Origin: Chromobotia macracanthus
Taxonomy: Eukaryota > Chordata > Actinopteri > Cypriniformes > Botiidae
Assembly: GCA_036877525.1 (NCBI GenBank)
Contig: JAZGTH010000002.1
Location: 2,216,001 to 2,280,000, forward strand
DNA: 64,000 nucleotides
Direction: 5' to 3'
This document shows, piece after piece, positions 39,599-52,756 of the stretch. The notes under the pieces are model-generated. The model was given only the letters and a program-made list of their open reading frames with translations. It searched no databases and was not told the origin of the DNA. How positions within the stretch are numbered: the first letter of the stretch is position 1; each line of letters starts with the position of its first letter. The translations under genes were made by a program, and so were the position numbers.

Positions 39599-42500
39599 GT
39601 AGGGCGTTCTATCACAGCTATTTACCTAACACATTCTAGAAAATACTGCAAACGCCGCACACTTTTTTGCGTATAGTCCTAAAGGCAAACAATGTGACTT
39701 ACATATCTATATTATTAACTGAATGGAAAACGGAGTTAGATGGAAAAATACCTTGAGATATCTCGTTGTTCAGGGAATGATTTCAGGATATATTTGCCCG
39801 AATAGAAAAACCACGCAGTATAGAATTCGATAAACAACCCCTGATAAATAACCACATGTTGTTTTTTATGCAGTGCTTTGGCGAATGTGGTGGTTTTGTA
39901 TGGTGGGTTTGTATTTAGTGATGATGACAGAACTAATGCGCAAGTATTTTCAAAAGGTGGAGATACGCCAATATGACTCGTATGATTAACAAAATTATCT
40001 TTTCACACACGATACAAAATGTTTATGAGACATTAAATGTTGAGAACAATCTCCGGGCTATTTATCTTTATTCACGTGATGTTTGGTTCGCGTGATTGAT
40101 TCGTCTTCGTAAACGGTTCTTTTGTGATACAAAACATTATTTAAATAGAATGTAGTATACTGTATTAAAATAAAATGATCCCCGCACACTGGACACTTCA
40201 GTAATGGCTCAAGAGAATCTACTCATTGAAAAGAACCTTCCGAAGGAACCGATTCGTTAAAAACAATCGGACATGATGATATTTATTCAAATATCAGCAA
40301 TGATATTTATTCAAATATCGCGTTTGTCGGGTATTGCATTATAACAGTACAGAAATGCCACACATTCTGTTACATCGTGTCACGTCGTTTGCTTGTGTAT
40401 TAAAGCGCAAGATGAGATAAGATTATCGGTGATGCCCTGACTGCATCAGTCTGCAGTGTGCCGCATTCTCCTGCACTCGGCCACTGTGCTCTCGCCTTAA
40501 TGCTCGCTGTGCAAGTCAAATGCATCGGGTTATAGTCTGCAAATGCTCGCAAGTTGCACTTTCATAGAGGTAACGTTGAGATAAGCGGCTTTGACTAATT
40601 CTAATGCTGGCAAAGTCTCCCCCTGGCCTCTCGTGTGCTCTCTGTTGGTCGCTTTTAGACGCGGCAATGGGCTATGGAACGCCAACTGGGCCAAAATTAT
40701 TAAAATGAAACGCGTGAAATTTGTCCGCGTTAATACGCATACTTTGTTCGGGTCAAACAGCCCACCAGCCAATGCCAGTGCTGTATTTAAGGATATATTT
40801 ACATTTGTGATGGATGGTACAATGGTATATACGCATTTAAACATCAGACGTCGAATTTGTTCGTGAGGCATGGCGCGATGTTAGGTAAGCCAATACCTAT
40901 GCAAAAGTCACAAGTAATATTTTTACGCCAATGACATCGTGATTGTGCGTTGGCAGGTACGTATGCAAACGTATCCCTGCATGACCTATGTTAAACATTT
41001 TGTCTCACGTAGTGGAAAAATCTATATAGTTTCTCTCTACAATGGCACTTAGGAATTCTTTATTAAACTGCCAAAGGACCTTTATGGGCTGCATGCGATT
41101 GTCCTCCTCTTATCACACGAACGATTTAAATATTGTAATAACAAGGTGCGTTTAGTATGTTTATAATTAATAAAAATATACATAGAAATAACAATAATTG
41201 GCCCAAATAGCATAGGTTAAACAACAATAATGGTAGCAAGTAGCAACTAGTAGAACATGACAGCATTAAATGTAAACATTTAGATGTTATTAAGCCCAGT
41301 CATCGCAATTATAGGTGACACTCTCACACGTACACAGACACACACAGTTAAAACTACTTACAACATAAAGCTAAACTCATTCAGTAAAAAATGAAGTTAC
41401 AGTGCACTTCTTTGTCACCCGCCAACTCCCCTGGAAGGTTTGGAACAGTCTATTTCTTACTGAAGGAAAGGGGTGATTGGAAGAGTCCACGTATCAGGAG
41501 GGAATACTTTCTACAGACGCGTTTACATTATTAAAACATTCATTTCATCACGCAGCAAAAACATGCTAAAAATAATTGCGTTAAGGCGAATAAAACGATC
41601 ATGTATTAACGTAACAAAAACTTGGTCAAGTGGTCAAAAACGTCCTGTAAAGACAGTCAAAACGTTCGTGTCTACACGTAACAAGAAAACACGTTAAAAA
41701 GTGTCACGTTGTCAGAATACTTTTGGCCCCGTTGGCGTTCCATAATGAGCAGCTCTGTCGTCATCACCTACGTGACGTAGGCAGGGACAGTCAGGTTATT
41801 TTAGAGGGGAAAAGTACAAGAGAAAACAAAAAGACAAGAAAACATTAGAAACGTGTACTTATGTGCAATGAAATCATTGACATATTAAAAGAAAGGAACC
41901 AAGTGCAACACACCAGTAATATACACCAAAGTATGTGCCCATTTTCTAAACACAAGCAGTAACTGCACCTATACTTGTGTTCGAAATTACCCTGAATTTT
42001 GATTTCTGCAGACTGCTTTCATGTGATGTTTAACTGTTATTGTAATAATATTTATAAAATGTAACTAAAGAAATCTATTAGTAATGAGCAAACCATGCTC
42101 CTTGTCATTCAAAATGCCAGTTGTAAATGTAAGGTTATTATTTATGAGGTAAGTTTCCAGATAAGGTAAAAAAGTTAAAAGATAATTGGTCTTTACAGGA
42201 ATAATTGTTTGGTTAACGGTATTTGTTTTTCAGTTGGCTGCCACTGGGCAGTTTACAGTTGTCAAACAGCCATTAGGATTCATTAAAGTATTACAATGGG
42301 TGAGTAACTAAAATTACAGTGTTTGCAAAGAAAACAATCTGAACAATGTCATTTTCTTCTACATAATTTTCTGCAATAATTCAGCTTCAGTCACTTGCCA
42401 TGCAATGCACATTTTTATTTGTTGTATGTTGTTTTGATTTTAATAAACCTTATACATTTAAAAAAATTTAAGATTACTTGCACTGATATCATTTACCCTG

Positions 42501-45500
42501 TTAGGGCGTTAGACATGCTAAATCAAACAGGCCTAATGTCAGCTGATTTGGCTGTCACTCCGACAGTCTGTCACTTAGTAAAATACTTCTTTTAAAATAC
42601 TTCTGAAATTCTTCCATTTCTTTAAATTTAAGTGTTTTCAAAACAATTCTTGTGAATGTGTTTGGATTTGCATCTTTTATAGGACAGTTAAATTCTGTGA
42701 TCCTTCTGGTTTTAAAAGTGCAAGGATACTGCAGATAATGAAACAGTATATTTCTATAGTCTCTGATAACTTGATTTAATAATAATGAAATATAATAATA
42801 TTATGCTGCTAATTTCATTTCTGTTGTCTTTTATACTTTAAATCTGAGTCTTATCTTCATTTGTTTACTTTATTATGTAAGTGAAATGTATTAGGTTTGA
42901 CTGAGTGTGGTTTAATTTTCACATGAATGTATTTCAATATGCATTTGAATTGTTGTCTATTGCATGAAAAATGTTACTTGTAATTGTTCTTATGTTGAAA
43001 CAGTCATGTTCCTTTGCTTCGAAAACTGTACATTCAAATGTCAGAATGTGTCTTGTCTTGTTAGGAACAAAGAAAGTACAGTGAAACTTATGAAAGTACT
43101 ATAGTTAAAGTGTATTAATTTCAAGGATCCTGTTTTTTTTACCTGACATAAAAAATCCAGCTCAAAAACTTAAGTTTTTCCATTTCTTGTTTCAGATGAC
43201 TGTAATTGGTCTATCCTGATTTGAGAAAAGTAACTTGTACCACCTGATAATACCATCAACGTGCCACTTCATATGTGGATTTGTCAATAACTTACACCTG
43301 AGTAATAACACAGAAAAAACATAACAGTCATTTTATTAAAAGAGATAATGAGAAGAGTTAAAATAAACATACCAGAGTTATTAGACATAACATCCAACCT
43401 GCTTACCCTCACACATTTCTAAGAAACATTTAAACTATTTTATCTCATCATTACTATGGTAGTTTATGTACATCACCAACTTTTCCTTATGTCTTTTAGT
43501 TCTTTGCCATCTTTGCGTTCTCTACCTGTGGTGGTTACTCCGGAGTGTTTCGCCTAAGCGTGGAGTGTAAGAATCGCTCAGAAAGTAACCTAAACATTGA
43601 GGTTGAGTTTGGCTATCCATTCAGGTTAGTGTTCCATTGTCATCCTTGTCCAATCAAGTCACAGTAAAGCAGAAACAAGATAAAGCCAGCGACTGCTGTA
43701 TTTGTGAACATGAACTTCCATATAAACAAAATACATGCATAATATTCAGAATACAGACATTATCGGTGTTCAGGCACATCAGCAGTGTTTAATGCATGGT
43801 ATTATGATTTAAATAGATATGTATTATTTAACAAGCCTGTAAGCATGCAAAACAGAGATTCTGTAATTCAGTAATGTTGTTAATTTACCATAGAAATATA
43901 GAGTTTTTAACATTTGTAACTGCTGTAGTACCACCTATTGTCCAATCCACACAAAATTTGCATGCTTCTTTACAATTATAATAAGCTCACTTAGTTTTGG
44001 GTCTTCTGATGTTATGTTTATGTAATATAGACATTGGTATACTTGGTCATACCCATTTTCTAAATTACCATGTTATACCACTCCAAATTAATTTTTTTTT
44101 TAAACGATTGACCTAGAGAGTCCATTGAATTGTACTGCGCTGGTTAATTTAGGCCTGCATGATTAATCGTTTTTAAACTGAAATCGTGATTTGAAAAGAA
44201 TGCGATTTTCAAATCGCAAAACTATCAAAAACGGTAACAAGCATTCACATAGTTCTTGACAGTTTGCTGAGATTAACCAGTAGGGGGCATTTTAATACTG
44301 CACGTGCTGATTTAAATGAGCAGAGAACGCCATTTGGACCTCCACAAGAAAGTGTTTCTGCAATTTTTTATCTATATTTAATTTAACTTTACTCAAGATA
44401 CTGTAGTTATTTTCTAAATTTGTCATAACAATGTTTGCATCATGACAACTTTTTAAAAAAAATTGCCACAATGTTTAAGTGGTTTTAAATGCTGCTGGCG
44501 CTGGCTACCTGTAACTGGACCTCCTAGGTCTTTGGGACGCCGGATGTGCTGTAGAAGGTGCCAGCTGAGGAGTCCAGCTTTGGCAAGGATCAGACAGAGG
44601 GGGCTGTCTATGGGGTCTGTAGACCAGGTTATGACTAAGATGAGGCAGGATGTGTTCTCCTCCGTCTGCTTCTTCACCTTGACAGTGTCACCCTTTCAGT
44701 CTCATACCCCAAAAAGAGTTTTACAGCCTGATGGAAGGGGACAACCTTTCAGTGGTTCTTAAAAATCACAAAGGTGCAGACATACAGATAACAGATTTTC
44801 TTTCTCCACAGATTGCATCAGGTGTGGTTTGATGCTCCTACATGTAAAGGGCCAGAGCCTGAACGTCTCTTCCTGGTGGGAGACAACTCTTCCTCTGCTG
44901 AGTTCTTTGTCACCATTGGTGTCTTCTCCTTCCTTTACACAATGGCAGCCATCTCTGTGTATGTCTTCCTCCTGGAGAAATACCGTGAGGGAAGCAAAGG
45001 CGCTCAGGCTGTGAGTCTTCTTGCAGTCTCTTCTGTAAGACTGTATAGGCAATTGTGGCCTAATGGTTAGAGAGTTAAACTTTAACCCAAAGTTTGCAGG
45101 ATTGATTCCCAATGCCACCAAAAGCACCCTGGGCACTGCAGTGATAGCTGCTCTGTGTGTGTGTTCACAGCTTGCAGTGCATGTGTACACTTCTCAGTGG
45201 GTTGGTTAAATGCAGAGGTCACCGTACTTGACACACTTCATGTCACTTTTACTTTTCACTTTTTGTCATGTTAGAATTAGTATTAATAAAAAAGTATTAA
45301 AGATTTGGCAGATTGGTTTCAAAAACATTATTTTTGTAGTACAATGACCTTAAAAGGTCAAGAGCAATTTGATTCCCCAGGTTATGTCCCCTTTAATAAA
45401 ATGTTTTGCAAAATGTCTGGTATCAGTCTCAGCTAACAAATTTCACAAATTTTCCATCAACACATTGATCACAAATTCAAAGGCAAATTCTGCTCATAAA

Positions 45501-47732
45501 ATGGATTAAGCCAAAACACAAAAACTACATGGGTGCAATTTCATTTATTTAATAATACAGTCATCTGTTACAGTGAAATTGTGATGAATTTAATCTGATA
45601 ATAAATAATTGTAATATCTGATATAATAATTTAATAATGTTACATTATTGTTTTGTTTTGTTTTAGGATTTTGTGGTGACAGCTATTTTTACCTTTATGT
45701 GGTTGGTAAGTTCAGCAGCTTGGGCCAAAGGTCTCTCAGATGTGAAGACAGCCACAGACCCTGATGAAGTCATAAATCTCATTCCTGCGTGTAACCATGA
45801 GGAAAACCGCTGTAAAGAAATCCATGAACCTGTGGTGTCCGGCCTCAACACATCTGTGGTGAATACATTCTCTACAATATATACTGTTATCATCTACATA
45901 TCATGTGTATTTCTACAACATAGCGTTTTTAGGAAACATAGTTTACTTTAGTCTAATGAAACTGACCATATTTTTCATCATCACACAGAAATGAACACTT
46001 GAATGCATATATGTGAGTAACTGGCTCATTTCTCTGATTTGTGCAGGCATTTGGATTCTGTAATGTGGTGCTGTGGGCTGGGAACCTGTGGTTTGTCTTC
46101 AAGGAAACAGGCTGGCTTGCAGCTTTTGCTGGCACTTACATGCCATCTGGAGAGAAGCAGCCAGCGCCAGACTCTTTTGGCCAAGGTGGGCACAGACAAA
46201 GGCCTCATTAAATTAAAGTCACAGGCCTTCTTATATGGTCATTGATTTATTTGTAATTGCTTTGTTAGGGCAGGTAAAGCTTTTAGCATCTGGCCTTCAT
46301 TCTAGCTTGTGATGATATCTGGAGTGTGTTGACATTCGCAATCCCAACTCCTCACATATTGATGCTTGGTCAGGACCCCTCTGTGTTGCTTTTGAGGTGC
46401 AGGGTGCCCCATTGTTGTCATTGTTCAACATGCGGGGTCCCCTTTTGCTTTCAGTTGCTTGACATTTGCGTCAGATCAAGACGCAGTTAAATCTTTGCAT
46501 CTGTAAAAGTAGAAATGGTTTTATAAATACTTCAAAAATACTAAATAATTTCAAATATATTTTGGAGCACCTAACCTTACCACTACCCTAAACCAACAAG
46601 TTTCTCAATAATATAAAACACTCCAAATAAAGTACAGTCAAAAGTATTTTTTGCAATAACTGGCCAAAATGCAGTATAAAAGTATAACAAACAACTTGTG
46701 TTGCATTGCATGAAATCTGAAGCCACATGTTAACGAATGAAGAACAGAGTGAAACTTAAGGTTTTAATCGCTGAAACAATCCTGCTCCGTAAACGGACGC
46801 AGTCACGTCATGTCTGAATAAAAACCCAAAACTATATTCCTGTATATACTTTCAACATGATGATAAAATTCCCATGCTCATCTCTTCTGCATACTGACGC
46901 CAGGTTTTTTATCGAAAGCAACAAAGCACCCTGCAAGTCAAAAAATAACACTAAAGGGGTAACCTGCGTGTTAAAAACCTTCGCCCAGGGATCCTGACCA
47001 AGTGACAGTATGAAAAGAGTTGGGAATGGGATTTTTCCCTTTGTTACCTTAATGACCAGAATTGTGCCAACAAAAGTCAATTAAAACATTGTAAGTCTGA
47101 GAAACAGAGATAAAACGGTTAAAATGAAACATTGGCCAAATCTTACGCTTCCCTAAATCTACTGTTTGGAACATTATAAGATAAAAGCGAGCACAGGGTG
47201 AACGTAGTTATATAGTCACAGGAATTTGTGGGCCAAGGTGGAGTAACATAGTTAATAAAAGAAGAATTTTCAACATACTGTAATAAAGAAAACTTCACAA
47301 ACACCTGTTTGTCAGATCAAAAACACTCTTCAGGGGGTAGGTATGGATATGAATGGCTACTATCCATAAAAGACCTTATGAACAGAGATGTAAAACATGG
47401 TGATGGCGGACTTATGGCCTGTTCATGTATGACCCACAGTACTGGCTCACTCATCTTCATTGATGATGTAGCTGCTGACGGCAGTAGCAAAATAGGACTA
47501 TGCTTAAAAGGTGTTGTACTTGCAACATGATGTGCCTAAATTGTATAACAACACCCTTATTATTTATCTTGAAGGCTACGGGCAGGAAGGTTATGGGGAG
47601 GACCCATATGCTGGTTCTCAGGGCGGGTACCAGCCAGATTACGGCCAGCAGGGAGGTGGATACGAAGGCGGAGGCTACAACCAAGGAATGTACGGTCAGG
47701 GGGAGCCCACCTCTTTCTCCAATGAGATGTGA
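39581..47732 (+). CDS. syp: syp, synaptophysin, complete
   Basis: Seven coding exons (39581-39598, 42234-42299, 43500-43624, 44812-45010, 45667-45858, 46047-46185, 47575-47732) sum to 897 nt, giving 298 aa plus TGA; human SYP is 313 aa. The protein is a four-pass MARVEL-domain synaptic-vesicle protein that binds synaptobrevin and cholesterol. Membrane segments lie at about 21-41, 99-124, 138-156 and 201-219. Loop cysteines are Cys51/Cys81 and Cys178/Cys185, and Asn53 is in an N-R-S glycosylation sequon. The cytoplasmic tail is rich in Gly, Tyr and Gln (GYGQEGYGEDPY, GGYQPDYGQQGGG) and ends PTSFSNEM, the synaptophysin C-terminus. The ATG of MDTVNQ is chosen because no in-frame upstream ATG exists near it, so the short MLLLAD leader of the human protein is absent. 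I cannot say which teleost duplicate (a or b) this is. Confidence 0.96.
39599..42233 (+). other. syp intron 1
   Basis: 2.6 kb intron. About 40430-40700 is relatively GC- and CpG-rich and could extend the promoter. A 15-bp near-palindrome with a CRE-like core lies at 41767-41781. No coding sequence is supported. Confidence 0.6.
42234..42299 (+). CDS. syp: syp coding exon 2
   Basis: 66 nt, residues 7-28, encoding LAATGQFTVVKQPLGFIKVL then QW. Acceptor tttttcag, donor gtgagt. Start of membrane segment 1. Confidence 0.95.
43500..43624 (+). CDS. syp: syp coding exon 3
   Basis: 125 nt, residues 29-70, encoding FFAIFAFSTCGGYSGVF, ECKNRSESNL and IEVEFGYPF. Acceptor tcttttag, donor gttagt. End of membrane segment 1 and most of vesicle loop 1. 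Confidence 0.96.
44150..44345 (-). repeat. dispersed repeat A, inverted copy, syp intron 3
   Basis: Reverse complement carries gcccctactggt-like, gcaaactgtcaagaac and aatgcttgttacc motifs shared with 32308-32512 and 58740-58966. The end gcctgcatgattaatcgttt is the usual outer end. Confidence 0.7.
44812..45010 (+). CDS. syp: syp coding exon 4
   Basis: 199 nt, residues 70-136, encoding LHQVWFDAPTC, SSSAEFFVTIGVFSFLYT and the segment to LLEKYREGSKGAQA. Acceptor ctccacag, donor gtgagt. Holds membrane segment 2. Confidence 0.96.
45048..45262 (+). repeat. tRNA-derived SINE, syp intron 4
   Basis: A-box region gtggcctaatggttagag and B-box region ggattgattccca form a degenerate tRNA head, followed by the body (actgcagtgatagctgc) and tail (aaatgcagaggtcaccg). 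It starts 37 nt after the donor of syp exon 4. Confidence 0.75.
45667..45858 (+). CDS. syp: syp coding exon 5
   Basis: 192 nt, residues 137-200, encoding DFVVTAIFTFMWLVSSAAW then AKGLSDVKTATDP and GLNTSV. Acceptor gttttag, donor gtgaat. Holds membrane segment 3 and vesicle loop 2. Confidence 0.96.
46047..46185 (+). CDS. syp: syp coding exon 6
   Basis: 139 nt, residues 201-247, encoding AFGFCNVVLWAGNLWFVFKE then TGWLAAFAGTYMP and EKQPAP. Acceptor ttgtgcag, donor gtgggc. Holds membrane segment 4. Confidence 0.95.
46186..47574 (+). other. syp intron 6
   Basis: 1.4 kb, no recognised repeat or coding sequence. Confidence 0.6.
47575..47732 (+). CDS. syp: syp coding exon 7, Gly/Tyr-rich tail
   Basis: 158 nt including TGA. 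Acceptor cttgaag. Repeated YGQ- and GGY-type units end in PTSFSNEM. A perfect donor (gtgagt at 47764) follows the stop by 31 nt, so this exon probably ends at 47763 rather than running on as 3' UTR. Confidence 0.93.
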
Positions 47733-47929
47733 GCCCAGCCACATGGGCCAAAACATTGCGCTGGTGAGTGAATTCAACAATATATCAAACAAGTAGGATT
47801 TTGTTGTTTTAACAACAATATATACAATATATATAACAAACATATATACCAATAGCTGCCTTCATGCAATATATAGAATGTAAATTTTTCAGAAGAATGT
47901 AAATCAACAAAAGGTCATACTTTTTTATT

Positions 47930-48414
47930 AGGGGCCAAGCCCTGAAGGGGTTGTAGCCCGTTGAAATTGTAGGGGCTTGATTGAAATTTTTACTATTGAA
48001 ATTATCCAGTGGGAGTCTATGGCAGTCCCATGAACCGTATGTTGGAAAATGATTAAATTTGGCACACTTGTATTTATGGTCCTCAATTGTAATCTGTAGT
48101 GATTTAAAATATAAATAGTAAGTTGGTCTCTAGGACCAACTTCACAGCGCCGCCACAAATTCAAAAATTCTTACATATGTGGGTAAAGTGATGTACTAAA
48201 CTTTATTATTCTTGGATTAGAAATAATATTTAAATAATATTTTAGAAATAATAAATAATAATCTGGGTTCGATATCATCTGAACTTCATTTGAGTTCATT
48301 TTGAGTTAATTCTCACTTGTACTCACTGTCTGTTCTTCACGTATGTTATGTTTCTGCTACTTTTGTTCTTTTGGCTCTGCATTGCGCTTTCAGTCTCCTT
48401 AGGGGCTTGGCCCT
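47930..48414. mobile_element. non-autonomous DNA element, syp 3' UTR intron
   Basis: Inverted ends aggggccaagccct (47930-47943) and aggggcttggccct (48401-48414), 485 bp, non-coding. Resembles the 'gggccc' family near 29617 and 52757 in its ends. Confidence 0.65.
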
Positions 48415-48867
48415 GCCTCACTTTATTTATTTTATGTTTTTATTTTTATTTCTCAAGAATGTTTCTAATGTTTGTCAAGGTTCTTGCAGCAAAAACAGTA
48501 ATTAGAGTTTACATGGCTATTTTTCATCTGTCACACTTAAAATGAAACAGGTTTGCTACAGTAACAGTGTTGCTACTGTATTTTTATTTCTAAATAAAGA
48601 CTCTGACACACAAGATATATGCTATATACTGCAAAGATTAGTACTGTATAGGTACAATAGTAGTGTCAAATTATTTGCACAGTACATCAAAATTACAATG
48701 TAATACTTTTCATTAGATGACCTCATTACATTTTTACAGTTTCTTTTATTATTTTATATTGTTATTTTCACAACAAAGGAATAACAATTTAAATTATTTA
48801 AATACGTTTGAATAAATAGACATTTTAACATTTAAACAGACCTGCTTAAACTCTGTTTTTTTTACAG

Positions 48868-49120
48868 ATCACACCAAGAGGACAGTCGTGAACAGCCAGT
48901 ATGTTCAGTCTCTGTATGAGTTGTTGGTTAGTGGGATAGAGGAGAGCACATTTGATTAGGGTTATTAAAAACATAAGTAACCAACGGGAAAATGCATTGG
49001 ACCCAGTAGGAAGTTTGACCCTAATTTCAATGTGCTGTCTATTATATTGATCTAGTGAGACATTACCCATCCTGTTTTAAACTTGAACATGCTACCAAAA
49101 AATAAATAAAAACTACAAAA
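48868..49120 (+). other. probable syp 3' UTR exon
   Basis: The acceptor ttttttttacag ends at 48867, pairing with the donor at 47764 to give a 1104-nt UTR intron that contains a DNA transposon. An AATAAA at 49101-49106 could end the exon. The stop lies 31 nt before the junction, too close to trigger nonsense-mediated decay under the 50-55 nt rule. Confidence 0.5.
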
Positions 49121-49402
49121 TATACAGTATATATTATGTAAAGGTGAACAGTTTAAAATAGTTTTACTAATAGTCATTGAATGTGTTTGTCTGTGTGGTG
49201 TAAATATGTTATCGTAAATTAAACCTAATGTTTTTTTTGTGACCTTATTTTTATTTATTGTAGTGGTGTTTTTTTCTGTTACCACTACTTCATTTTTATC
49301 ATTTAACCCACATAAGAATTAAAAAAACAGCTTAATGGATGTGTAATATTTTTTTCTATTTTATCTGTGTGAAACATTCTTTAAAGTTTGTGTGAACCCA
49401 GG

Positions 49403-50100
49403 GGGATATTCCAGAAAGCAGCGTTAACCTACTGTCAGCTAAACCCCGAACTCTCTTAATTAACCCAATCCTTGCTTACTCGTGGGTATGTTGGTTCCAG
49501 AACACAGGTTTAGAGTTAGTTCAATCAACCTCTTGAAAGTAACCCACAGTTAACAAACCCTCAAAAGGAGAAGTTCAAGATATTCTCAATGGATCACAGT
49601 GTTCACAAGTCACCGTGGAAATGGTGTAAAACGTAAAACTTTTTGACTGTGAGCAAATCTATATGTTTATGAAACTATACTGCATTTACTCAAGCGCAAA
49701 ATTTATATTACATGTATGGAGACTAAAGTTTTGTCTGTACTGCACATCTTTTATATGTATAAATATACTTAAAACATAAACAGATTATATGAAATATTTA
49801 AAATATATTTATATTGGCTTCCTCTGTGTCACACAAAGTGTAGATTTGTTGTTGTGTATAGTTTCAGATATTTTACCATGTGTGATGTGTTTATTTACCA
49901 GTGTAATTGTACATATTTGATTATAGTGCATATTATATGTACTGTATTGTAGTTCTTTTTCTGCTCTGTATTTTTTCCTTTAATTAAATTTAACACTATG
50001 TGGGTTACCCTGTTTAATACTTAATTAATACTAGCCCTGGAACATAACTTACTCCTGAAATTACCCAGGTATGTCACATAACCTGCTTTCTGGAATACCC
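49403..50100. mobile_element. non-autonomous DNA element with 'ttccagaaagcag' ends
   Basis: Left tattccagaaagcag (to 49421) and right ctgctttctggaata (from 50083) are inverted. Subterminal parts also pair (gggtta and taaccc motifs). About 700 bp, non-coding. Confidence 0.65.
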
Positions 50101-50515
50101 ACCAGCTGATAGGTAGTATACAATAACCATCAATCGCTACTAAGTGAAAGTGATCTGAAATACAACTGGGAACAACTGGAAGTTATTGGGAAAGAAAACA
50201 AGAAACGCTCAAATGTTGAAAACAAAGTGACATACAAGACATATGGGCCACCCTCAAAGACTTTACTGCCATCTTTGACCCCTATTCCTCAGAATGTGCA
50301 CAAATAATGCAGATTACTTCCTTTATTGTTTTGGTACAACCTTTAGTTCAAACATGTTTAATATTAATAAAACCCTATTATAAAAAGTTATGTAATTTTT
50401 TTTAGGGCGGTAAAACAGCACTGCTGTTCTTCACAGATTGGCTGTATAGACTGACTTGTATACATTCTTCCTGAAAACTTATTTCCATGTGTAATGTCTT
50501 TCATCATAATGAAAT

Positions 50516-50886
50516 TGTCACGGCAATAAACAGAGGATTCAAGTGCACAGAAAACAGTGTATCAATAAACAGGCAGTACACAAAAATGGTATTCTGGGTG
50601 CTACCGGAGAGAATCATGGATACCCCAATGCTGAGTTCTGTCCACAGTATAAGTATATCTATTGAGTATAATCCACAACAGAAATAAAACCGGAACAACC
50701 TCAAATAGTCCAGAGCAAGGGCAGAGACTGGCTGGCATGAGCGTTCTCCAACAACAATGATCTGACAACACAAGGTAGGAAGCACAGTGATTAAACGGGG
50801 AGCTGATGAGCCACATCTGAAGCTGCTGAGCTGATCATCGGGGAGAACACACACATAGGGGGAGAGTCAACCTGCGAACCGTGACA
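50516..50886. mobile_element. short element with TGTCACGG/CCGTGACA ends
   Basis: 8-bp inverted ends 371 bp apart, non-coding. Such ends are common in cyprinid repeats. The short termini make this tentative. Confidence 0.45.
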
Positions 50887-52308
50887 GAAATAGGTGTTTT
50901 ATGCTGTCTCTGTTTTTCACACGAAGGTCCATATTGCTTTTCTGTCTCCTTCATGTTGTCTGATAATGGAAATGTTAGAGAATGGAGAGTGGTGGTGACA
51001 TGCAGCGTGCTTGTCTTTATGAGCTCACCTTTATGAAGTCAAATAACTACTTGTAGTTTTATAGAGAACAATATCCAGCATATTATATAACTTGATTAAA
51101 TGAGTCTCGATAACTTACAGGTTAGAGGTTACAAAATTTAAGTCAGAACCTTAAAAGACTCACATGGGGGTTTACGAAATAATAATTTGCGATCAATTAT
51201 AAAAGAAACCCCTTAAAGAAACCAAAATTAGTTTTAATGTTTATGTTTGTGGGAACTATTCCAGTCTTGCTACTGTTGATATTATGAAAGATTTTAGGAA
51301 AACTTGAAAAGTATAACTGTTGTTGAGTCCAAAAACAGTTTGAAAAAACAATGACAACCCTTAAAGCACATACGTGGTGAAAACATGATTTATGAAATTA
51401 TTCATATTATTGGATAGTGGATGTCTTTTAGGACATATTTTATAATATATTCATATATCATAAATCATATATTTTAGGATATATTCATATATATTTTATA
51501 TAAAAATTTTGGCTGTTAAATAAAATATGGAGTTACTATAAACTACAAACAAATTTTTTAATATTTTATCATTTCATCATTTATCCTGAATCATCCAAGT
51601 TATTTCCTTTCAAAACAGGTATTATATTTTATTTTGTTATATTTCATTTTTATAAAATATTTTATATTTTTTATATTACATGCAAACTCTAATTATTGTA
51701 TTCATAGGTAAATGGTAAATTCTTTTCAAAGAGAACGTGCCTTCTGCAAAGTGCTATTCATTTCAGACTTACTTAGCAATTTCTCATTAGCAATCATTTT
51801 GTAGAACAGTTAGGATATTGATAAAATCTATTCTTGCAACATCTTTTTAAAGTATTTTTAAGATGCGGGCATGCCTCTTTTAAAATAGGTTTCAATCCAA
51901 AAAATGTGGCTTTCTACTGGTGCCCCCCAAGATCCTGCAGCATATTTGTTATTATAACTCACTTGTGTTGCCAAAACAATGCCTGTTTTGTTGATCTGCC
52001 AATAGGATGATCTGAAAGAGAGCTCTTAAAAGCAACTCAAGATTACAGCGTAGACCTGTACAGAACTGGTGGAATTAGCTCCCAGCCTACACCTGATCTG
52101 CCGAGACTATCACAACCTTAAAGAACCAACCTAAAACACACATTTCACAGACACATGACTAATCCCTAATGCTTCGTTTTAACCTTGTTTCACAAAAAAA
52201 ATCGTCTACTGTTCATCCTGTTCCTGGCATCAGAACTACTTTACCCATCTGTAAATGCTTTGTTCTCTGGGCTTGTTGGTTCTTACGACAAAAAATTAAA
52301 TGTTCTCT
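50887..52308. other. intergenic, no recognised features
   Basis: AT-rich DNA with no supported gene; tatatt-rich runs near 51420-51510. Confidence 0.5.
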
Positions 52309-52362
52309 TCTTTGTAAGTCACTTTGCATAAAATGGTAAATGAATAAATGTAATGTAAATGT
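52309..52362 (+). repeat. SINE tail fragment
   Basis: gtaagtcactttgcataaaa then aaatgaataaatg, the 3' tail seen in the SINE at 2579. No tRNA head upstream. Confidence 0.6.
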
Positions 52363-52756
52363 GCAGACTGAGTATGACCACAAAGTCACTTAAAATCGGA
52401 TTTCTACTTATTAGTCTGTATGCAATACTTCTCTGTCCTCAACACAGCTGTCCTCCCAAACAATTCCATAGAAAAAACATATTCCACATGTGAAGCATTT
52501 TGAAAGTCAAAGTAGGACTATGGGACTGAACTGCACATAATTAAGACTAACAAAAGACAACTAACAACAAATTTTTTTATAAAATCACAGCAATAACAGA
52601 CATGCAGCAGCATACTTTGTATCAATTTTTGAATATGTAAATATTGCCAGTTTATGTGCAAAGGTTGATTGTTACAGTACGTGGGAGTAAAAAAATATAT
52701 TACATATATACTTTACAGTATATTTTTGTTTATAATGTACAAAAATATACTTTAAA

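Noticed and set aside
44759..45190. 143-codon frame on the - strand
   Set aside because: Antisense to syp exon 4 and a SINE; a shadow frame.
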